Assembly: GCA_945900685.1 (NCBI GenBank)
Contig: CAMDJS010000100.1
Location: 1-7,399, forward strand
From: Bordetella parapertussis
GTDB lineage: Bacteria; Pseudomonadota; Gammaproteobacteria; Burkholderiales; Burkholderiaceae_C
DNA: 7,399 nt
Reading direction: 5' to 3'
The translations under genes and the position numbers were made by a program. Every line of letters begins with the position of its first letter. Within the stretch, counting starts at the first letter, position 1. The notes beneath the pieces were generated by a model. That model had not been told where the DNA came from. It saw nothing but the letters and a program-made list of their open reading frames with translations, and did not search any database. Positions 1 to 4,574 of this stretch are shown here, piece by piece.

Positions 1-587
1 TTGAAGGCTTGCAAAATGCGCGGGTTGTCTTCTTGGCCGCTGCGGCGCTCAAGCAGCGCCTCGGCTTCTTCGCGGCCATCGCGACCGAAATGTTTGTGCA
101 GCAAATACACCATGGCCCACAAATGGCGGCCTTCTTCCACATTGATCTGAAACAAGTTGCGCAAGTCGTACATGCTGGGCGCGGTTTTGCCTAAATGGCG
201 TTGCTGCTCGACAGACGCAGGCTCGGTGTCGCCTTGCGTGACGATGATGCGGCGCAAGTTCGCGCGGTGTTCGCCGGGCACGTCTTGCCAAGCCTTTTCA
301 CCTTTGTGGTCACCGAAATGAATCTTGCGATCGGCTTCGCCTTGGTTCAAGAAAATGCCCCAACGGTAGTCGCGCATCTTCACGTGACCAAACTGCGCCC
401 AGCCTTGCGGGTCCACGCTGACAGCTGTGCGCAAATACACCTCGTTGTCGGTCGTGCCTTCGGGGCCCATGTCGTCCCACCAATTGATGAAGTTGGGCTG
501 CCATTGCTCGAGGGCGCGCTGCAAAGTGCGGTCGCTGCCGAGGTCCACGTTGTTAGGGATTTTTTCGCTGTAGTTGATGGCTGACAT
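1..587 (-). CDS. boxB: Benzoyl-CoA 2,3-epoxidase component BoxB, N-terminal 195 residues (3' end off the window)
   Basis: BoxB is the diiron oxygenase subunit that, with the reductase BoxA, converts benzoyl-CoA to its 2,3-epoxide in the cytoplasm, the committed step of the aerobic box pathway. The start ATG is at 587-585, preceded by TGGAG at a normal Shine-Dalgarno distance. The frame is open to the left edge, so the C-terminal half is missing. The protein begins MSAINYSEKIPNNVDLG and contains RALEQWQPNFINWWDDMGPEG (split: residues 24-44), VYLRTAVSVDPQGWAQFGHV and RDYRWGIF, all typical of BoxB. E122, E152 and H155 (in VEEGRH) fall where the first diiron ligands of characterised BoxB lie, allowing a two-residue offset; that assignment is from memory of the family. 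It lies 146 bp downstream of boxC in the same direction, so the two are probably co-transcribed, with a palindrome array between them. boxA would be expected nearby but is not in view. Confidence 0.95.
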   Translation of the reverse strand, partial: MSAINYSEKIPNNVDLGSDRTLQRALEQWQPNFINWWDDMGPEGTTDNEVYLRTAVSVDPQGWAQFGHVKMRDYRWGIFLNQGEADRKIHFGDHKGEKAWQDVPGEHRANLRRIIVTQGDTEPASVEQQRHLGKTAPSMYDLRNLFQINVEEGRHLWAMVYLLHKHFGRDGREEAEALLERRSGQEDNPRILQAF

Positions 588-617
588 GAGAGACTCCAGA
601 GTGTTTAAAAAGATACG

Positions 618-673
618 AATTAATTGGGGTCAGACCCCAAATAATAATTAATTGGGGTCAGACCCCAAATAAT
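618..673. repeat. Two perfect tandem 28-bp units, each with a GGGGTCAGACCCC palindrome
   Basis: Units 618-645 and 646-673 are identical over 28 bp. Each holds the 17-bp perfect palindrome TTGGGGTCAGACCCCAA (624-640 and 652-668), with 8-bp arms around a central A and AT-rich flanks. They lie in the 146-bp gap between boxC and boxB. On the minus-strand transcript each would fold into a small stable hairpin, but no U-tract follows, so they are not obvious terminators. The same core occurs inverted at 694-720 and again inside metG, so it is a dispersed element. I place it with REP-like palindromes of the kind mobilised by RAYT (REP-associated tyrosine) transposases; that family link is inference, because no such transposase gene is in the window. 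Confidence 0.85.
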
Positions 674-693
674 CATTGATTAAAAGCGAAGAG

Positions 694-720
694 AATTAAC
701 TGGAGTCTGACCCCAATTAA
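694..720 (-). repeat. Third, inverted and degenerate copy of the GGGGTCAGACCCC palindrome
   Basis: Read on the minus strand this is TTAATTGGGGTCAGACTCC followed by AGTTAATT, the same element as at 618-673 but in opposite orientation. The arms pair at 10 of 12 positions around the central base 708. It starts 14 bp after the boxC stop codon, so on the transcript it is the first hairpin downstream of boxC. The head-to-head arrangement with the tandem pair resembles a BIME-type cluster. It could protect the boxC 3' end or set the boxC:boxB ratio, but nothing in the sequence proves that. Confidence 0.75.
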
Positions 721-733
721 ATACCCTAATGAA

Positions 734-2398
734 TCAAACGCGGTTCATGTCAAAAGCGGCTTTCTCGCCCTTGCCATACACCTTCAACGCGCCTTTGTCG
801 CCAACCGCGTTCGGGCGGTTAAATATCCAGTTTTGCCAGGCTGACAAGCGACCGAAGATGCGTGTCTCCATGGACTCTTTTTGGCTGAAGCGCAAGTTCG
901 CTTCCAAGCCGGTCAATGAATCCGGCGACATGGCGGCGCGTTCTTCAATGGCGATGCGAATTTCATCCGCCCAGTCGATGTCGTCAGGCGCGGCGGTGAC
1001 GAGACCCAGCGCCAAAGCTTTGTCTGCATCCAACGCCTGACCCACGACCGCGCGCACGGCTTCCAGCGGCGCAGTCTCTTCGTAAAACCGGCGCTGCAAA
1101 CGTGACTGGTGGTTCACCATGGGGAACACGCCAAAGTTCATATCGCTCAAAGCGATATGCGGCGCGTTCTCGGGTGCATCCGGCAAGGCCAGCATGTAAG
1201 CGCGGTCAGCGGCAAACGCCAGTTCAGCCAAGGTGCCTGCAAAACAAGAACCTTCATCGATCAACGCGAACATGGAACGCGAAGACACATCCAAACGCGC
1301 CAGTGTGCGGCGCAGCAAGCCTGTGGTTTCTTTCACCAGCCAATGGTCTTGGTGCTGCATCAACACCGCGTCAGATTGCAATGCCAATTTGGCGTCACCT
1401 GTGGTGCGCAGCAACCAAGTGCCGATGTCGAGTTCGTTGGTGCGCAAACTCAAAATCGCGTCATCCAATTCACGCGCCATTTGCAGCGGGTACCAACTGT
1501 CACCGGCGGATTGAATCTCCGACACATTACTCAACACCTTGCCAACAGGCGCTGACACGCAAACAGTGGCGGTGCGTTTGTCGCGGTCAATGTCGACTTT
1601 CACATAGGTGTAGTGCAAGCTGTCAGCGCTGACGGTTTTGTTCAGTGAATGGAGTTTGACGCCTTGACCCTTGGCTGCAGCACCTGCGCGCTGACTGGTC
1701 GCCGCGAGTTTGGCTGCACGCTCAGCAACGGCCAAAGTGAATTGTGCGGGTTTGGCAATCGCGTCCACCAAACGCCAATCGACGGCACGCTGACCGCGCA
1801 CGCCTTCCACGCTGGTGCAAAACACATCGGCGTGGTCGTGACGCACATGGCGCTTATCGGTGATGCGGGTCAAACCACCAGTACCGGGCAACACGCCAAG
1901 CAAGGGCACTTCAGGCAATGACACGCTGCTTGAGCGGTCATCGACAAGCAATATCTCGTCACATGCCAAGGCTAATTCGTAGCCGCCGCCTGCACACGCG
2001 CCGTTCACAGCCGCCAGAAATTTCAATCCACCATGGCGGCTGCTGTCTTCCAAACCATTGCGTGTTTCATTGGTGAATTTGCAAAAGTTGACCTTCCATG
2101 CATGCGTGGACAAACCCAGCATGAAGATGTTGGCACCCGAGCAAAAAATGCGGTCTTTCAAACTGGTGACCACCACGGTTTTCACTTCCGGGTGCTCAAA
2201 GCGCAGACGCTGCACCGCGTCGTTCAATTCAATGTCCACGCCCAAGTCATAAGAATTGAGCTTGAGCTTGTAGCCGGGCGCAATGCCGCCATCTTCTTGA
2301 ATGTCTAAAGACAAAGTCGCTATATCGGCCTCTACTTTGAAAGACCAATGCCGGTAATGCTCAGGGCTGGTTTGGTAATTGACAGAAAAATCGGTCAT
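734..2398 (-). CDS. boxC: 2,3-epoxybenzoyl-CoA dihydrolase (ring-opening) BoxC
   Basis: BoxC adds two waters to 2,3-epoxybenzoyl-CoA, opening the ring to 3,4-dehydroadipyl-CoA semialdehyde and releasing formate. It is a 554-residue, two-part member of the crotonase (enoyl-CoA hydratase) superfamily, the usual length for BoxC. I chose the ATG at 2398-2396 (MTDFSVNYQTSPEHYRHW) because AAGGAAG lies just upstream and family members start here. An in-frame ATG 30 bp earlier has no ribosome binding site. The crotonase core is clear: CSGANIFML (residues 86-94) and NGACAGGGYELALACDE (132-148) form the CoA-binding and oxyanion-hole region, followed by LPEVPLLGVLPGTGGLTR (161-178). The second half is a degenerate crotonase-like region typical of BoxC. 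It ends FDMNRV at 734. boxR lies directly upstream, with a BoxR-type operator overlapping its end, and boxB lies downstream in the same direction. Base and codon use match the neighbours. Confidence 0.96.
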   Translation of the reverse strand: MTDFSVNYQTSPEHYRHWSFKVEADIATLSLDIQEDGGIAPGYKLKLNSYDLGVDIELNDAVQRLRFEHPEVKTVVVTSLKDRIFCSGANIFMLGLSTHAWKVNFCKFTNETRNGLEDSSRHGGLKFLAAVNGACAGGGYELALACDEILLVDDRSSSVSLPEVPLLGVLPGTGGLTRITDKRHVRHDHADVFCTSVEGVRGQRAVDWRLVDAIAKPAQFTLAVAERAAKLAATSQRAGAAAKGQGVKLHSLNKTVSADSLHYTYVKVDIDRDKRTATVCVSAPVGKVLSNVSEIQSAGDSWYPLQMARELDDAILSLRTNELDIGTWLLRTTGDAKLALQSDAVLMQHQDHWLVKETTGLLRRTLARLDVSSRSMFALIDEGSCFAGTLAELAFAADRAYMLALPDAPENAPHIALSDMNFGVFPMVNHQSRLQRRFYEETAPLEAVRAVVGQALDADKALALGLVTAAPDDIDWADEIRIAIEERAAMSPDSLTGLEANLRFSQKESMETRIFGRLSAWQNWIFNRPNAVGDKGALKVYGKGEKAAFDMNRV

Positions 2399-2481
2399 GG
2401 CGCTTCCTTGGGTTGTCCGGGGCTGCAACGCGCTGCGTCTGGCCTAGCAGTGCATCATCCGGCATTACGGACATTAATTGG

Positions 2482-2514
2482 TGCACAATAATGCATTAAT
2501 GCAGTGATTCACAA
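2482..2514 (-). promoter_or_regulatory. Candidate boxC promoter with TGCA operator repeats
   Basis: On the minus strand a -35-like TTGTGA (2514-2509) and a -10-like TATTGT (2490-2485) are 18 bp apart, each 4/6 to the sigma-70 consensus. TGCA motifs lie at 2500-2503, 2492-2495 and 2482-2485; the last two are 10 bp apart and bracket the -10. The boxR upstream region has the same register and shares TAATGCATTA..GTGCA. Repressors of the BoxR/BzdR family are known to bind TGCA-containing repeats, so this is a strong operator candidate. The predicted transcription start near 2478 gives a leader of about 80 nt, within which one further TGCA lies at 2451-2454. The site overlaps the last codons of boxR (stop at 2498-2496). 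Confidence 0.55.
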
Positions 2515-3269
2515 TATTTTTTAAGTGCCTGAAAACTGCCTTCCTGTGATTGCGCGCTGGTGTCCAGTTGCCAATCGGCGCGGGCATAAGACGGACTGCG
2601 GTCTTGCAAAATCCGACGCAAATCGCCCATGGCCTCGGGGCTGGCCGCCATCGGGCGGGTATCGCCCTGAGCCACGACGCGCGACATGTGGTCTTCGGGT
2701 TTGGCTTGCAGCCAAACAGTAAAACACTGCGCCAGCAGCAACTGAAAACTGGCATCGTCGGACACCAGGCCGCCGGGCGTGGCCAGCACTGCAAGCGGGT
2801 GTTGAGCCAGACTGTCCTCTAGCGCGCGGCGCTCGTAGCGACGGTAAGCCTGCGGTCCGTACAAACCGTGGATTTCGCTGATGCTGCAACCGGCCAGGGT
2901 TTCAATGACGCGGCTGATTTCGATGAACACATAGCCGAGTTCGCGCGCCAGACGCTGGCCCAGCGTGGATTTGCCTGCACCGCGCAAACCGATCAGCGCA
3001 ATATGCTGGTGCCGCGCCATGCCGCTGGCGGCTTCTTCTTCCAGCAAACTGACCAGCCCGCACTGCAAGGCCTTGGCCACTTGCAACAACACCAGCACCG
3101 AGGCGTTGCCGGTGCCGGACTCCAAATTCGCCCAATGCCGCTCGGACACCTGAGCGCGGGCGGCGGCGGCTTTGCGCGTGAGTCCACGCCGCGCCCGCAA
3201 AGCGCGCACACGCTCGCCCAAAGCAGTCAGGTAAGGGTGCCGTTCTTCGGCAGATGTTGGTAAAGCCAT
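2496..3269 (-). CDS. boxR: BoxR-type regulator: XRE helix-turn-helix fused to a shikimate-kinase-like domain
   Basis: BoxR-family proteins repress box genes and are relieved by benzoyl-CoA bound in the C-terminal domain. This 257-residue protein has an XRE/HTH_3 DNA-binding domain at about residues 13-75 (RVRALRARRGLTRKAAA, VSERHWANLESGTGNAS) and a shikimate-kinase-fold domain from about 89. That domain has a P-loop GLRGAGKST (94-102), GPQAYRRYERRALE (138-151), TPGGLVS (164-170) and TVWLQAKPEDHMSRVVAQGD (split at 184-203). Kinase activity is doubtful: the shikimate-binding Asp region reads FIEISRVIE. The two domains are joined by only about 12 residues, whereas family members as I recall them are about 300 residues with a linker of about 40-50 residues; see findings. 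The start ATG at 3269-3267 has no Shine-Dalgarno sequence and lies 35 bp after the mrp stop codon. It is transcribed toward boxC and is probably autoregulated through the TGCA repeats upstream. Confidence 0.9.
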   Translation of the reverse strand: MALPTSAEERHPYLTALGERVRALRARRGLTRKAAAARAQVSERHWANLESGTGNASVLVLLQVAKALQCGLVSLLEEEAASGMARHQHIALIGLRGAGKSTLGQRLARELGYVFIEISRVIETLAGCSISEIHGLYGPQAYRRYERRALEDSLAQHPLAVLATPGGLVSDDASFQLLLAQCFTVWLQAKPEDHMSRVVAQGDTRPMAASPEAMGDLRRILQDRSPSYARADWQLDTSAQSQEGSFQALKKYCESLH

Positions 3270-3272
3270 GAA

Positions 3273-3304
3273 TGCACTTTAATGCATTACGGCAGGTCTG
3301 CCAA
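3273..3304 (-). promoter_or_regulatory. Candidate boxR promoter with paired TGCA operator
   Basis: On the minus strand TTGGCA (3304-3299, 5/6 to the -35 consensus) and TAAAGT (3281-3276, 4/6 to the -10) are separated by exactly 17 bp. TGCA motifs at 3283-3286 and 3273-3276 are 10 bp apart and sit on either side of the -10, the same register as at the boxC promoter. Repressor bound here would occlude RNA polymerase, suggesting autorepression of boxR. Transcription from this promoter should begin about 6-7 bp after the -10, which is at or next to the boxR ATG. The promoter begins immediately after the mrp stop codon. Confidence 0.55.
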
Positions 3305-4396
3305 TCAGGTGTCCATGGACACTTTAATGGTCGGGAACTTGGACGAAAAGTCTTTGGCTTTGGCCGCCACTTTCACAGCCAGTTGTCTGGCCACGGCTTT
3401 GTAAATACCGGCCACCTCGCCATCGGGATCGGCCACCACGCTGGGCAGACCGCTGTCGGCTTGCACCCTTATAGCCATGCTCAATGGCAACGCGCCCAGG
3501 TAAGTCATGCCTTCTGCTTGCGCCATTTTCTTGCCGCCCTCCACCCCGAAGATATGTTCGGCATGGCCGCATTGGCTGCACACATGTACTGCCATGTTTT
3601 CCACAATACCCAAAATCGGAACACCGACCTTTTGGAACATGCGAATACCTTTCATGGCATCGATCAGGGCAATGTCTTGTGGCGTGGTGACAATGACCGC
3701 GCCGGTCAAAGGCACCCGCTGGCTCAGCGTCAGCTGAATGTCGCCAGTGCCGGGTGGCATATCAACAATGAGGTAATCCAAATCGCGCCAATTGGTTTGA
3801 CGCAGCAATTGCTCTAAGGCTTGCGTGGCCATCGGGCCGCGCCACACCATGGCCTGGTCTTGCGCCACCAGAAAACCGATGGACATAACTTGAACGCCAT
3901 GGGCCTCCAACGGTTGCATGGTTTTGCCGTCAGCACTTTCGGGCCTGCCGGACAAACCCATCATCATCGGCTGGCTGGGGCCGTAAATATCGGCGTCCAG
4001 CAAACCCACACTCGCGCCCTCAGCAGCCAGCGCCAAGGCCAAATTGGCGGCGGTAGTTGATTTGCCCACGCCGCCTTTGCCCGAAGCCACGGAAATGATG
4101 TTTTTCACTTGCGGCAGCAAGGCCACGCCGGGTTGTGCCGCATGCGCGACCACTTGGCTGCTGACCGTGACCTTGACCGAACTCACACCGTGCACTTGCG
4201 ACACCACATGTTCGAGTTGCTGCCTGTAAGAGTCCCACAAACTTTTGGCCGGGTAGCCCAACACCAGATCGAAACTGACGGCGCCGGCTTGGATGTTGAT
4301 GTTTTTGATGGCCTTGGCAGCCACAAAATCCTGGCCGGTCAAGGGGTCTGCCACGGTTTGCAATGCGAGGGTAATGTCTTGTTCGGTCACGGCCAT
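3305..4396 (-). CDS. mrp: Mrp/ApbC family Fe-S cluster carrier P-loop ATPase
   Basis: Mrp (ApbC) is a cytosolic ParA/MinD-type ATPase that carries and transfers [4Fe-4S] clusters to apoproteins. The 363-residue product has an N-terminal MIP18/DUF59 domain (residues about 5-80), then the deviant Walker A GKGGVGKS (106-113), the following LLDADIYGPSQPMMMG (132-147), LDYLIVDMPPGTGD (206-219, Walker B region) and VENMAVHVCSQCGH with the conserved C-x-x-C pair C273/C276, which is the bridging cluster site in family dimers. I chose the ATG at 4396-4394 because TGGAG precedes it by five bases and the protein then begins at the MIP18 domain. The frame stays open upstream to 4603, but that extension has no family resemblance and would overlap the metG start. 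The divergent mrp/metG arrangement also occurs in enterobacteria. boxR follows 35 bp downstream in the same direction, so some read-through is possible. Confidence 0.96.
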   Translation of the reverse strand: MAVTEQDITLALQTVADPLTGQDFVAAKAIKNINIQAGAVSFDLVLGYPAKSLWDSYRQQLEHVVSQVHGVSSVKVTVSSQVVAHAAQPGVALLPQVKNIISVASGKGGVGKSTTAANLALALAAEGASVGLLDADIYGPSQPMMMGLSGRPESADGKTMQPLEAHGVQVMSIGFLVAQDQAMVWRGPMATQALEQLLRQTNWRDLDYLIVDMPPGTGDIQLTLSQRVPLTGAVIVTTPQDIALIDAMKGIRMFQKVGVPILGIVENMAVHVCSQCGHAEHIFGVEGGKKMAQAEGMTYLGALPLSMAIRVQADSGLPSVVADPDGEVAGIYKAVARQLAVKVAAKAKDFSSKFPTIKVSMDT

Positions 4397-4574
4397 AACT
4401 GCTCCAGCAGATTCAATGCGAAAAGCGCTTAGTCTAGCCAAGCAGATGAAGCCATTGGCTTTGAGCCTGTGTAAGACCGCTTTGGCTTCAAGGGTCTGGC
4501 ATATCCGGCGAACCATGAGCGCACAGCCTGAGCCGCATAAAATCTCGTTTTCCCCTGAATAAATACACCTACCT
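4397..4574. promoter_or_regulatory. Divergent mrp/metG intergenic region
   Basis: These 178 bp must supply expression signals for both mrp and metG. I find no convincing sigma-70 pair for either gene; an AT-rich TAAAAT at 4538-4543 is the best -10-like element for metG but lacks a matching -35. The mrp side has a good ribosome binding site (GGAG at 4403-4406 read on the minus strand), whereas metG has no clear Shine-Dalgarno sequence before its ATG. The perfect inverted repeat AAGCCA-T-TGGCTT lies at 4449-4461, and a further TGGCTTC at 4483-4489 could pair with GAAGCCA at 4448-4454 as an alternative stem. Confidence 0.5.

Noticed and set aside
618..673. CRISPR array
   Set aside because: There are two adjacent identical units with no spacers, and they are palindromic like REP elements.
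618..720. Intrinsic terminator between boxC and boxB
   Set aside because: The hairpins are strong but no U-tract follows the stems on the minus-strand transcript.
1102..1632. Long open frames antisense to boxC (plus strand) as genes
   Set aside because: Composition is that of a frame shadow of a G+C-rich gene, with no recognisable domain and full overlap with a well-supported boxC.
2399..2428. Upstream in-frame ATG for boxC at 2428
   Set aside because: It has no ribosome binding site. The ATG at 2398 follows AAGGAAG and gives the usual BoxC N-terminus.
3309..3322. 14-bp palindrome GTGTCCATGGACAC at the end of mrp
   Set aside because: It encodes the last Mrp residues, has no U-tract and no second copy found; probably chance.
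4397..4574. S-box or T-box type regulatory leader upstream of metG
   Set aside because: The region is too short, no recognisable conserved core is seen, and it is shared with a divergent gene.
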